The notes under the pieces: generated by a model | What the model was told of the DNA's origin: nothing | Databases searched by the model: none | Seen by the model: only the letters and a program-made list of their open reading frames with translations | Shown here: in pieces, positions 6,200 through 13,835 of the stretch | Position numbering within the stretch: the first letter of the stretch is position 1 | Layout of the letters: every line of letters begins with the position of its first letter | Made by a program: the position numbers and the translations under genes | Assembly: GCA_937871685.1 (NCBI GenBank) | Contig: CALMOL010000250.1 | Location: forward strand, 1-17,571 | Direction: 5' to 3' | DNA from: an uncultured Verrucomicrobiota bacterium | GTDB lineage: Bacteria; Verrucomicrobiota; Verrucomicrobiia; Chthoniobacterales; SZAS-18 | Length of the DNA: 17,571 nucleotides

Positions 6200-9100
6200 A
6201 TGAACTTCCCGCATCATTCCACCCCGCCGGCGCAGGGCGGCGGGCTCGCGCGCTACTTCGTCGAGCACCGCGAGGTCGCCTGGCTCTGCCTCGTCGCCAC
6301 GCTCGTGCTCGGCTGGGTGGCGTTCTCGCGCCTGCCGCAGCAGGAGGACCCGCGCATCCCCTTCCGCGGCGCGATCGTCGTCACGCGCTGGGACGGCACC
6401 ACGGCCGCCAAGATGGAGGACCTCGTCACGCGTCCGCTGGAGCGAAAGATTTCCGAGCTGGAGTCGTTAGAGAAGATCAAGAGCCAGTCGCGCGCGGGCC
6501 TCTCGCTCATCCAGATCGAGATCAAGGGCCAGGCCCAGTGGCGGCTCGACGCCGAATGGGACAAGCTCCGCGCCAAGCTCAAGGAGGCCGTGCTCCCGGC
6601 CGGCGCGGAGGCCCCCGCGCTCGATGCGGACTTCGGCTTGCCGAAGACGGTCGTGTTCGCCGTCGCCGCGGAGCCGGTGGGCGAGGGCGAGATCCTCGCG
6701 CGGGCGCGGCTCGTGCGCGCGCAGCTCGCCGACCTCCGCGCCGACGCACCGGAGGACGGCGCGCGCGCCGCCTTCGTCTTCTTTCCCGCGCCAGGCACGC
6801 CGCCAGGAATGCGCGCGGACACCCTGCGACGCCTCGGACCATGGGTGCAGGCGCGCGGGGTAGGCGACGACTTCCGCACCGCCGTCGGCGAGGGCTTCTT
6901 CCTCGCCGATTTTCGCACCGCCCGCGGCGAGGGGGAACTGAGCGCGCTTCTCGCGGAATGGGAGCGCACGGTGCGCGGCGAGGACCGCGAGGCGCACCCC
7001 GAGGCGTGGGAATCCTTCGCCGTGACCGACGCCACCGACGTGGCCGCCGTGCTGCGCGCCCGCGAGCAGCCGCGGCTCGGCTACCGCGCGCTGGAAAAGA
7101 TCGCGGAAGATTTCGAGGACCGGCTCAAGCAGGTCCGCTCCGTGGGCCGCACGGAAATCTACGGCCGCGTGCGCGAGGTGGTGAATCTGCGCTTCACCCC
7201 GCAGGCCGCCGCCGGCTACCGCGTGGACGTGGCCTCGGCCACCGGCTCGGTGTCGGCGCGCAATGCCGTGGTGGCCGGCGGCTCCTTGCCGGCCGGCGGG
7301 CGCTCGTTCCCGGTGCAGTTCTCGGGCGAATTCCGGGACGAGCGCGACCTGCTCGGCGCCGTGGTGGGCGTCGGCCCCGACGGCCGGCCGGTCCACGCGC
7401 GCGACCTCTTCGAGGCCGAGCGCGGCCACGACAACCCGATCCCTTTCCGCGTCGAGACGCTCGCGCGCTTGCGGGCCGACGGCCCGCTCACGCCGCTGCG
7501 CACGGTGGGGCTGACCGTGGAGATGAAGGACGGCGAGATCATCCAGAAGTTCGACCGCGCGGTCCTCGCCGCGACGGAGGAATTCTCGCGCTCCCTGCCG
7601 CCGGGCGCGCGCCTCCTGCGCGTCTCGGACCAGCCGCGCTCGGTGGACGTGCGCGTGGCGAACCTCGGCCGCGCGTTTCTCGAGGCGCTGCTCGTGGTGG
7701 TGGCGGTGAGCCTCCTGCTGATGGACGGGCGCTCCGCCCTCGTAGTGGCGGCGGCGGTGCCGCTGACGCTCGCGCTCACGCTGGCCGGGCTGTGGATCTG
7801 CGGCATCCCGATTCACCAGCTCTCGATCGCGGCGCTCATCATCTCGCTCGGCATGCTCGTGGACGATCCCGTGGTGGCCACCGACGGCATCAACCGCGAA
7901 TTGGCCGCCGGGCACGGCGCGCGCACCGCGGCGTGGTTCGGGCCGTTCCGGCTGCGGCGCGCGATCCTCTTCGGCACGATCATCAACGTGTTCGCGTTTC
8001 TGCCGATGGTGCTCTTGCCGAGCGACGTGGGCGCGTTCGTGTTCGCGCTGCCGGTGGGCGTGTCGCTCTCGCTGGTGGCCTCGCGCGTGGTCTCGATGAC
8101 CCTCGTGCCCCTGCTCGGCTCCTACCTGCTGCGCGGGCAGAAAGGCCTGGAAGAAGGCGGCGAGGCGCGTCGCTTCCCGCCGTTCTCGTGGGTGGACGGC
8201 GCGCTGCAATGGGTGCTGCCGCGCTACCGCCGCCTGCTGGAGTCGGCGCTCGATCATCCCTACCGCGCGCTGGGCGCGGGCGGCGCGGCGCTGCTGGCGT
8301 CGTTCGCGCTCGTGCCCTTCATCGGCAAGCAGTTCTTCCCGTCGGCCGACCGCAATCAGTTCCTCATCGAAGTGAAGCTCCCCGACGCCGCCACGGTGGT
8401 GCAAACTCGCGCCGCCGCGGCGCAGGTCCGCGAGGCGCTGCGGAACGATCCGCGCGTGACCAGCGCCGCGTTCTTCATCGGTGGCTCCACGCCGCGCTTT
8501 TACTACAACATCGAGTCGTTCCCGGCCGAGGCGAGCGTGGCCTCGGTGCTCGTGAACACGCGCTCCGAGAAGGACACGCCCGGCCTGATCGCCGCCTTGC
8601 GGCCGAAATTCGACCGCGAGATCGCCGGGGCGCGCGTGCTCGTGAAGCCGCTGGAGCAGGGCCCGCCCGTGGGCGCGCCGATCCAGGTGCGCCTCTCCGG
8701 CGACGACCGCGACGCCCTCCGCGCGCTCGCCGACCAAGTGGCCGCCGCGCTGCGCGAGGCCGGCGCCTACAAGGTGCAGGATGACCTCGGCCGCCGGCAG
8801 CCGAATCTCTACGTGGACATCGACCAGGACCGCGCCAACACGCTCGGCGTGGACAACCAGCGCATCGCCGCGCTGGCGCGCGTGTCATTCACCGGCCTCA
8901 CTGCCACCGAGCTGCGCGAGGGCGACCACCTCGTGCCGGTGCGCTTCCAGATCGAGGACGCCGAGCGGGCGGACCTCTCGCGCCTCGCCGGCTACGTGGT
9001 GGAATCGTCCACCGGCGGACGCATCCCGCTGGCGTCCTTCGCCGACGTGCGCGTGCGGCCGGAGTTCGCGCGGCTGGCGCGCTACCACCAGCTCCGCACC

Positions 9101-9736
9101 GTGACCGTCAGCGCCTACGCGCCGCTCGGCCAGCTCCCGGCCGACATCCTGGAGCGCGCCAAGCCGGCCGTGACGAACCTCGCGCTGCCGCCGGGCGCGC
9201 GGATGTCTTTTGGCGCAGAGGACGAGAAGATCGCGGAAAGCAACCAATCCATGCTGCTCGTGATGGCGCTCTCGGTGGGCTTGATCGCGCTGACGATGGT
9301 GGTGCAGTTCCGCTCGGTGACGAAGGCGCTCACGGTGATGGCAGTGGCACCGCTGGGAATGATCGGCGCGTTCGTAGGCCTCGCGGTGCTCAAGGCGCCG
9401 CTGGGCTTCATGGCGATGATCGGCGTGGTGTCGCTGATGGGCGTGATCGTGTCGCACATCATCGTGCTGAGCGACTACATCGAAGAGGCGCGTGAGGTCG
9501 GCACACCGCTGCGTGAGGCCTTGGTCCAGGCCGGCTTGGTGCGCCTGCGCGCGGTGCTGGCAACGACCTTCGCCACAGTGGGCGGCCTGGTGCCGCTGAA
9601 CCTCTCGGGCGGCTCGCTGTGGGAATCGCTGACGAGCGTGCACATCTTCGGCCTGCTCTTCGCCACCATGCTCACGCTGATCCTGCTGCCGGCGACCTAC
9701 TACCTCTTCGCCGCGCGGTGGAAGTGGATTCGGTGA
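6200..9736 (+). CDS. RND-family efflux permease, inner-membrane pump with enlarged periplasmic domain
   Basis: At 1178 residues it exceeds the usual 1020-1050 of the AcrB type. TM1 is at about 26-44, followed by LPQQEDPRIPFRGAIVV, a typical start of the porter domain. TM4 carries GMLVDDPVVATDG with the paired proton-relay aspartates D555-D556 (AcrB D407-D408). The TM10 region is MGVIVSHIIVLSDYIEEA; S1085/H1086 stand where AcrB has K940/N941. About 135 extra residues (about 160-295, nucleotides 6677-7084) interrupt the first porter domain before YRALEKIAEDFEDRLKQVRSVGRTEIYG. The protein should use proton influx to export hydrophobic toxic compounds with the adaptor at 5009. It is the last gene of the operon; a palindromic repeat follows. 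Substrate range is unknown. Confidence 0.93.
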   Translation: MNFPHHSTPPAQGGGLARYFVEHREVAWLCLVATLVLGWVAFSRLPQQEDPRIPFRGAIVVTRWDGTTAAKMEDLVTRPLERKISELESLEKIKSQSRAGLSLIQIEIKGQAQWRLDAEWDKLRAKLKEAVLPAGAEAPALDADFGLPKTVVFAVAAEPVGEGEILARARLVRAQLADLRADAPEDGARAAFVFFPAPGTPPGMRADTLRRLGPWVQARGVGDDFRTAVGEGFFLADFRTARGEGELSALLAEWERTVRGEDREAHPEAWESFAVTDATDVAAVLRAREQPRLGYRALEKIAEDFEDRLKQVRSVGRTEIYGRVREVVNLRFTPQAAAGYRVDVASATGSVSARNAVVAGGSLPAGGRSFPVQFSGEFRDERDLLGAVVGVGPDGRPVHARDLFEAERGHDNPIPFRVETLARLRADGPLTPLRTVGLTVEMKDGEIIQKFDRAVLAATEEFSRSLPPGARLLRVSDQPRSVDVRVANLGRAFLEALLVVVAVSLLLMDGRSALVVAAAVPLTLALTLAGLWICGIPIHQLSIAALIISLGMLVDDPVVATDGINRELAAGHGARTAAWFGPFRLRRAILFGTIINVFAFLPMVLLPSDVGAFVFALPVGVSLSLVASRVVSMTLVPLLGSYLLRGQKGLEEGGEARRFPPFSWVDGALQWVLPRYRRLLESALDHPYRALGAGGAALLASFALVPFIGKQFFPSADRNQFLIEVKLPDAATVVQTRAAAAQVREALRNDPRVTSAAFFIGGSTPRFYYNIESFPAEASVASVLVNTRSEKDTPGLIAALRPKFDREIAGARVLVKPLEQGPPVGAPIQVRLSGDDRDALRALADQVAAALREAGAYKVQDDLGRRQPNLYVDIDQDRANTLGVDNQRIAALARVSFTGLTATELREGDHLVPVRFQIEDAERADLSRLAGYVVESSTGGRIPLASFADVRVRPEFARLARYHQLRTVTVSAYAPLGQLPADILERAKPAVTNLALPPGARMSFGAEDEKIAESNQSMLLVMALSVGLIALTMVVQFRSVTKALTVMAVAPLGMIGAFVGLAVLKAPLGFMAMIGVVSLMGVIVSHIIVLSDYIEEAREVGTPLREALVQAGLVRLRAVLATTFATVGGLVPLNLSGGSLWESLTSVHIFGLLFATMLTLILLPATYYLFAARWKWIR

Positions 9737-9739
9737 GAT

Positions 9740-9820
9740 TTTGCCACAGGGCACAGAGATCACAGAGAGGCGGAATGGGAGCTCTCTTCCCCGTTCCCCC
9801 TCTGTGACCTCTGTGGCAAA
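9740..9820. repeat. CACAGAG-type palindromic repeat, possible bidirectional terminator
   Basis: The left arm begins TTTGCCACAGGGCACAGAG at 9740. The right arm (9798-9820) ends CTCTGTGACCTCTGTGGCAA at 9819, which read on the other strand starts with the same TTTGCCACAG. The arms can pair over more than 20 bp with a small internal gap. The element fills the whole gap between the convergent RND and metallo-beta-lactamase genes, so a transcript from either side would form a long hairpin there. The related word string CCGTGTCCTCCGTGCCTCCG appears at 10738-10757, which argues for a dispersed family rather than a unique terminator. Confidence 0.7.
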
Positions 9821-9822
9821 CT

Positions 9823-10449
9823 TCAGCGCTCGCCCACGAAGGGGTTCGTGCGTCGCTCCTCGCCGATGGTCGTCGGCGGGCCGTGGCCGGGGAGCACGCG
9901 CACGTCGTCGCCGAGCGGGAAGAGCTTTTCGCGGATGCCGCGCAGGAGGAGGTCGGTGTCGCCGCCGGGCAGGTCGGTGCGGCCGATGGAGCCGGCGAAG
10001 AGCGTGTCGCCCGCGAAGAGCAGCTTCTCCGGCGCGCGCAGGAAGCAGAGACTGCCCGGGCAGTGGCCCGGCACGAGCAGCACGCGGAACTCCACGCCGC
10101 AGACGGTCGCCGAGGGCGTCTCGTCCATCGTCTCGCCACCGGTGATGGGATCGAGATCGACGTCAATGCCGTAGCGGCGGAAGGCGTCCTTGTCGCGCAG
10201 GAGGAACTCGCCATCGCGGTGGTAATAGACCGGGCAGTTCCACGCGCGCTGCACCGCGGCGGCCTCCTCGATGTGGTCGAGGTGCGCGTGGGTGAGCAGG
10301 AGCGCCTCCACGTTCCAGCCGCGGCCGCGCGCCCAGTCCACCACGCCGCCCGGCGCGTCCACGAGGAGGCGACCGCCCGCGGGCGTGGGAACGGCGAAGG
10401 CGTTGGTCTGGAACCAACCGCCGGTGTGCATCTCGATGCGCTGGGACAT
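9823..10449 (-). CDS. Metallo-beta-lactamase-fold hydrolase, glyoxalase II-like (YcbL type)
   Basis: The ATG at 10449 gives 208 residues; a frame start at 10509 would add 20 atypical residues. All binuclear metal-site motifs are present: THAHLDH (H54, H56, D58, H59), PGHCPGS (H129), FAGDTLF (D148) and LPGHGP (H189). GSIGRTDLPGGD at 153-164 is typical of the glyoxalase II-like / YcbL group of small hydrolases. These are cytoplasmic enzymes that split thioesters such as S-lactoylglutathione or related compounds; the short C terminus lacks the glutathione-binding helical domain of true GloB. The true substrate is therefore open. It is convergent with the RND gene and stands alone as a transcription unit. 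No Shine-Dalgarno motif is visible. Confidence 0.9.
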   Translation of the reverse strand: MSQRIEMHTGGWFQTNAFAVPTPAGGRLLVDAPGGVVDWARGRGWNVEALLLTHAHLDHIEEAAAVQRAWNCPVYYHRDGEFLLRDKDAFRRYGIDVDLDPITGGETMDETPSATVCGVEFRVLLVPGHCPGSLCFLRAPEKLLFAGDTLFAGSIGRTDLPGGDTDLLLRGIREKLFPLGDDVRVLPGHGPPTTIGEERRTNPFVGER

Positions 10450-10526
10450 GGGCGGACAAGCTACCGATACGCTCCCGGGGGCAAGCCGCGGATGGGCGAA
10501 CTTTTTCACGCGGGATGGCGCTCCCC

Positions 10527-10720
10527 ATTCCTGCCCGCGGGGGCGCGCTTTGGAGCGCGGGAGCTCTGCTCCCGCTGTCTTGCCGGCAACGCCACGGACC
10601 GAGCCCGCGACGAGGAAGCGGCGCGGCGACTCGAAGCTCGACGGCTCGCTTCACAGCGGCGCGGCAGGACAGCGGAAGCAAGCTCCCGCACTCCAAAGCC
10701 GGCTCCTGCCGACAGGAACC
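10527..10720. repeat. Large imperfect palindrome (about 60-bp arms)
   Basis: The left arm (10527-10586) contains GCTTTGGAGCGCGGGAGCTC at 10547-10566 and CGCTGTCTTGCCGG at its inner end. The right arm (10661-10720), read on the other strand, contains GCTTTGGAGTGCGGGAGCTT followed by GCTTCCGCTGTCCTGCCGC. The core 40 bp of the arms differ at only a few places plus one gap. Pairing continues outward: TTCCTGCCCGCGGGGGC at 10529 against TTCCTGTCGGCAGGAGC on the other strand from 10718. The 74-bp centre is unrelated and GC-rich. There are no terminal direct repeats or transposase, so this looks like a MITE-like or REP-like dispersed element. Confidence 0.75.
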
Positions 10721-10737
10721 GGATGCCTTCCTTTACG

Positions 10738-10762
10738 CCGTGTCCTCCGTGCCTCCGTGGCC
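10738..10762. repeat. CCTCCGTG-type half repeat
   Basis: The string CCGTGTCCTCCGTGCCTCCG (10738-10757) continues into TGGCC just before the Rrf2 stop. It has the same period-8/9 character and word composition as the right arm of the element at 9798-9820 (CCTCTGTGACCTCTGTGGC). No matching left arm was found nearby, so it may be a decayed or half copy of that family. Confidence 0.45.
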
Positions 10763-10778
10763 CTTCCCGGAGAGAAGG

Positions 10779-11240
10779 TCAGATGTCGAAGCTCACCTCG
10801 GCCGCCGCTCCCGCCTGCTCGCGGGCGGCGGCGAGCGAGAGGCCGTCGAGCCGCTCGGACATCTCGCGCGCCAGCTCGCCCATCACCGCGCGCAAGGTGC
10901 AGTCGCGCGGGTGCGGGCAGCCGCACTGGCGCACGCCGGCCTCGCCCGCCGCGCCGGACTGCGCGCAGGGCAGCGGAGCCAGCGGACCGTCGAGCGCACG
11001 CAGCACCTCGCCCACCGTGATGTCATCGGCCGAGCGGGCGAGCACCCAGCCACCGCCCACGCCGCGCCGGCTTTCCAGCCAGCCCTCGCGGCGCAAGGCC
11101 AGGAGCACTTGGTCGAGAAACTTTTCCGGAATGCCCTCGCGCCGCGCAATCTCCGTGGCACCGACGGGCCGATCCGGCCGCGCGCCCGCGAGCAGGAAGA
11201 GCGCCCGCAGCGCGTATTCGGCCTTTCGCGAAATCCTCAT
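10779..11240 (-). CDS. Rrf2-family transcriptional regulator with four-cysteine cluster motif
   Basis: The ATG at 11240 gives 153 residues and begins exactly at the family signature MRISRKAEYALRALFLLA. A longer frame upstream would overlap the divergent lysozyme gene and was rejected. The winged helix spans about 1-75 (EIARREGIPEKFLDQVLLALRREGWLESRRGVGGGWVLAR). After ITVGEVLRALDG comes a loop with C92, C106, C108 and C114 (PCAQ... QCGCPHPRDCTL). This is close to the Fe-S ligand region of IscR and NsrR, though with a longer first gap (13 residues) and one extra cysteine. The protein could sense Fe-S status, nitric oxide or redox stress. It is divergent from the GH25 gene, which may be a target, but no clear operator was found in the 56-bp gap. 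Confidence 0.9.
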   Translation of the reverse strand: MRISRKAEYALRALFLLAGARPDRPVGATEIARREGIPEKFLDQVLLALRREGWLESRRGVGGGWVLARSADDITVGEVLRALDGPLAPLPCAQSGAAGEAGVRQCGCPHPRDCTLRAVMGELAREMSERLDGLSLAAAREQAGAAAEVSFDI

Positions 11241-11296
11241 TGCTGGACCAGACGCGGAAACCTCGCCGCGTTCAAGCGGCGCCGCTTCCCCGCGCG

Positions 11297-12073
11297 ATGA
11301 AGGCCTCGCGGCTTGGCGCCATGCTTTCTTTGGCGAGCCTGCAACCCGTGAAGCGAAGCCACTTCCTCCTCGCCATCGCCGCTGCGCTTCTGCTCGCGCT
11401 CGCTGGATTGGTCGCTTACGCGGAGGGGCTTTGGATTCCCAATTTCCCATCCAAGGCGGATTTCCCGGTCCGGGGCCTGGATGTCTCGCGCCACCAGGGA
11501 GCCATCCAATGGCCGCTGGTGCCGGCGGACGAGTTTCGATTCGTTTACATCAAGGCGACGGAGGGCGGCGACCACCGGGACGCGCGGTTCGGCGAGAATT
11601 GGCAAGGGAGCGCGGCGGCCGGTCTGCGCCGGGGCGCCTACCATTTCTTCACCATGAGAACACCCGGCCTGCAGCAGGCCGCGAACTTCCTCACCGTGGT
11701 TCCCGACGATCCTGAGACCCTGCCGCCGGCGGTTGACCTGGAGTTTGGGGGAAACTCTTCCGCACGGCCTTCCGTCGCCGATTTTCGCCGCGAGCTGGAA
11801 CTCTTCCTCGCGACCGTCCGGCAGGCCCGCCGGCGCGAGCCGGTGATCTACACGACGATGGAGTTTCGGGACCAATACCTGCGCGACTTCACCGCGCCGC
11901 GGCTGTGGATTCGCTCCGTCTTCACCAAACCATCGCTTCCAGAGGGCGAGCCGTGGCTGCTCTGGCAGTTCTCCGGCCGGACGCGCGTCCGGGGCATCGC
12001 GGGCTTCGTGGACCAAAACGTCTTCCGTGGCAGCCACGCCCAGTTCGAGTCGTTCGCCAGCGGTCGCGACTGA
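11297..12073 (+). CDS. GH25 lysozyme (N-acetylmuramidase), membrane-anchored or secreted
   Basis: The ATG at 11297 gives 258 residues; ATG 11321 and GTG 11348 are also possible and keep the same domains. A Lys/Arg start and a hydrophobic helix at about 22-41 form a signal anchor or signal peptide. The GH25 barrel covers about 58-250: GLDVSRHQG (D62), FVYIKATEGG (83-91), GLRRGAYHFF (109-118), the catalytic pair VDLEF with D147 and E149, LLWQFSG (221-227) and FVDQNVF (237-243). All usual active-site acids are present. Such enzymes cut the beta-1,4 bond between N-acetylmuramic acid and N-acetylglucosamine in peptidoglycan. Here the likely role is periplasmic wall remodelling or attack on other bacteria. 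It is divergent from the Rrf2 gene and converges with the DUF3455 gene across a 24-bp gap. Confidence 0.9.
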   Translation: MKASRLGAMLSLASLQPVKRSHFLLAIAAALLLALAGLVAYAEGLWIPNFPSKADFPVRGLDVSRHQGAIQWPLVPADEFRFVYIKATEGGDHRDARFGENWQGSAAAGLRRGAYHFFTMRTPGLQQAANFLTVVPDDPETLPPAVDLEFGGNSSARPSVADFRRELELFLATVRQARRREPVIYTTMEFRDQYLRDFTAPRLWIRSVFTKPSLPEGEPWLLWQFSGRTRVRGIAGFVDQNVFRGSHAQFESFASGRD

Positions 12074-12097
12074 CCACCGGCCTTGCGTGGGAGCCGA

Positions 12098-12634
12098 TCA
12101 GGGCTTGGCGACGTAGAAGTGGTAAGTGGCGGTGTAATCCACGCGGGTCACCCGGCCTGCTTGGCTGGCGTCGGGCTTGGTGGCGGGTGCGACGCCGCCG
12201 ACGGTGTTGACGCGCTGGATGGAGCGCACTTGAGCGAGGCTGCCGGTGGCCCTGGCGGCGTCAGCCTCCAGCAGGAGCCACGGAATGTTGGCCGCGCCGT
12301 TGGGCGAATCGGACTTGGCCTTCACGCTGCCGGTGACTTTCCCGCCCTCGGCCAGCTCCCACGTGGGGCCGGCGTAGTGGCGGCCGACTTTCTTGCCCAT
12401 GGCGTCGAAGAGATCGGCCTCGGGCGCCTTGAAGACCCACTCATAGCCGGAGCCGTCGGCCTTGGCGCGGCATTCGTAGATCTGCACCCCCTTGGCTTCC
12501 AAGGTCAGGCTCGTTGACTGGCCGGCGGGCGCGGCGAGGCTCGCCGGAAGGGCAGACGCGGGGGATTGCGCCGTGGCCGGGACAACCCACATGGCCAGCG
12601 TGCAAAGCAGGATCGAATAAAGGGCAGGTTTCAT
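12098..12634 (-). CDS. DUF3455 family secreted protein
   Basis: The ATG at 12634 gives 178 residues with a clear signal peptide (MKPALYSILLCTLAMWVVPATA) and probable cleavage after about residue 23. The 12634 start is preferred to an ATG 36 bp upstream because it opens directly with the signal peptide. The mature protein follows the DUF3455 pattern: LPASLAAPAGQ, GVQIYECRA (49-57), YEWVFKAPEADLFDAMGKKVGRHYAGPTWE (64-93), a middle IPWLLLEA, IQRVNTVGGVAP (139-150) and a final YTATYHFY (167-174). The family is widespread in soil bacteria and has no established function. The protein should reside in the periplasm or outside the cell. It is probably a single-gene unit, with 152 bp of unremarkable sequence between its start and the next gene upstream. 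Confidence 0.88.
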   Translation of the reverse strand: MKPALYSILLCTLAMWVVPATAQSPASALPASLAAPAGQSTSLTLEAKGVQIYECRAKADGSGYEWVFKAPEADLFDAMGKKVGRHYAGPTWELAEGGKVTGSVKAKSDSPNGAANIPWLLLEADAARATGSLAQVRSIQRVNTVGGVAPATKPDASQAGRVTRVDYTATYHFYVAKP

Positions 12635-12786
12635 ATGCGGAATGTCGCCGTGATAACCGGAAACGCGCACGCCGGCAATCGGCGTTCACCGGGCGGGAGG
12701 ATCGCTTCTCTGGTCAAGCCGAGTGGGTCACCCCCTGCTTACCAATCGGAAGCGGCCGCCAGGCTTTAGCCGTCCTTTTCATGCCC
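12635..12786. other. Intergenic gap, nothing distinctive seen
   Basis: The 152 bp between the DUF3455 start and the stop of the epimerase-like gene must contain the DUF3455 promoter on the minus strand. I see no repeat, no RNA gene and no convincing promoter boxes. Confidence 0.3.
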
Positions 12787-13752
12787 TCACCGCGCCACGG
12801 CCAGGCCAGCGATGGTCGTGGCCACGGCCTCGTCGAGCGGCGTGCGGGGTTCCTCGCCGAGGAAGGCGACGAGACGTGCGTTGTCGAGTTGGACGGGCGT
12901 TTCCCATAGCGGGCGCATCTCGAAAAGCTCGCGCGGCGTCTCGCTGAATATCCCGGCAATTTTCAACAGCCCCCACGGCAGCGATCGCACCTTCAGTTTG
13001 GGCCGACCGACCGCGCGGCCAATGGCGTTGATCATCGCCCGGCCGTCTGAATCCCAGTGGCCGGTGAAGTGGAAGCGTGCGAACGCCTCCATCTCGCCTT
13101 CCCGCCCCGCGAGGCGCGCGAAGACCTCGCCTGCATCCGGCAGGTAGGCCCACGCGTGGCCCACGCCCCGCCGGCCTGGATACGTCACGGCGTGCACCGG
13201 CAGACCGGGCTTCACCAAGGCCTGCGAGAACCAGTTGTTGCCCGGCCGCGGGCCGAAGAAGTCGCCGAAGCGCACGATGAGCGAGCGCACGCCCTCTCGC
13301 GCCGCCTCCTCCAGTCGGCGCTCAAGCTCCACGCGGACTTGGCCCTTGCGCAGCGTGGGGTGCTGCGGGGAATCCTCGCGCAACAACGGGAACGCGTCCG
13401 GCCCGTAGTTGTAGATCGTGCCCGGCAAAAGGAGGCGCGCGCCGCTCGCGCGGGCAGCCGCGATGGAATGGTCGATCATCGGCAACACCAGCCGCTCCCA
13501 GTTCCGGTAGCCGGGCGGGTTCACCGCGTGGACGAGGATCGCGCAGCCCGCGGCCGCGCGGACCACGGACTCCTCCACCATCGCGTCGCCCTGCGCCCAA
13601 TCCCAGCCCGGCTCGCGGCGCGCGGCGGCACCGTGCGGATCGCGCGCGAGGGCGCGGATGCGCCACCCGTGCCGCGCGAGCGCGGCGGCCGTCTCGCCGC
13701 CGATGCCACCGGTGGCTCCGAGGACAAGGGCAGTGCGGTTCTTGGAAGGCAT
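12787..13752 (-). CDS. Atypical extended SDR, NAD(P)-dependent epimerase-like protein
   Basis: The protein has 321 residues and starts three residues before the basic end of the first strand. The Rossmann fold is clear: TALVLGATGGIGGETAAAL with the GxxGxxG motif at 12-18. A strand GCAILVHAVNPPGY (69-82), a helix MIDHSIAAARASGA and LLLPGTIYNYGP (107-118) follow. The classical YxxxK catalytic pair is not seen; its expected place near TLRKGQVRVELERRL (133-147) lacks a Tyr. This matches the atypical SDR group that may bind NAD(P) without dehydrogenase activity, or may act on other substrates. RSLIVRFGDFFGP (156-168) and the C-terminal helices fit the extended family. No pathway can be named. It is 83 bp downstream of the seven-TM gene on the same strand, so co-transcription is possible but not certain. 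Confidence 0.85.
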   Translation of the reverse strand: MPSKNRTALVLGATGGIGGETAAALARHGWRIRALARDPHGAAARREPGWDWAQGDAMVEESVVRAAAGCAILVHAVNPPGYRNWERLVLPMIDHSIAAARASGARLLLPGTIYNYGPDAFPLLREDSPQHPTLRKGQVRVELERRLEEAAREGVRSLIVRFGDFFGPRPGNNWFSQALVKPGLPVHAVTYPGRRGVGHAWAYLPDAGEVFARLAGREGEMEAFARFHFTGHWDSDGRAMINAIGRAVGRPKLKVRSLPWGLLKIAGIFSETPRELFEMRPLWETPVQLDNARLVAFLGEEPRTPLDEAVATTIAGLAVAR

Positions 13753-13835
13753 GGCCGACCACGGAAAACGTCCGGAGCTGGAAGCTCAACCCTGGTCCGT
13801 GTCGCCAATCCCTCACCAAACTGGTCATCCCGGCA

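Larger units (their letters stand above)
10450..10778. other. 329-bp intergenic gap filled by repeats
   Basis: The gap between the minus-strand metallo-beta-lactamase and Rrf2 genes holds a palindrome at about 10527-10720 and a CCTCCGTG word string at 10738-10762. I see no convincing coding frame or structural RNA. The minus-strand promoter of the metallo-beta-lactamase gene should lie in 10450-10526, but no clear -10/-35 pair stands out. Confidence 0.5.

Noticed and set aside
6467..8784. Two long open frames (one per strand) inside the RND gene
   Set aside because: Both translate to His/Arg/Ala-rich nonsense and overlap the unbroken, well-conserved RND permease frame.
10527..10720. CRISPR array or insertion sequence
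   Set aside because: There is one inverted pair, not regularly spaced direct repeats, and no transposase frame or target-site duplication.
9883..11715. A 610-codon plus-strand frame across the metallo-beta-lactamase, Rrf2 and lysozyme starts
   Set aside because: It runs antisense to two genes with intact catalytic or DNA-binding motifs and through the palindromic repeat; the composition is that of a GC shadow.
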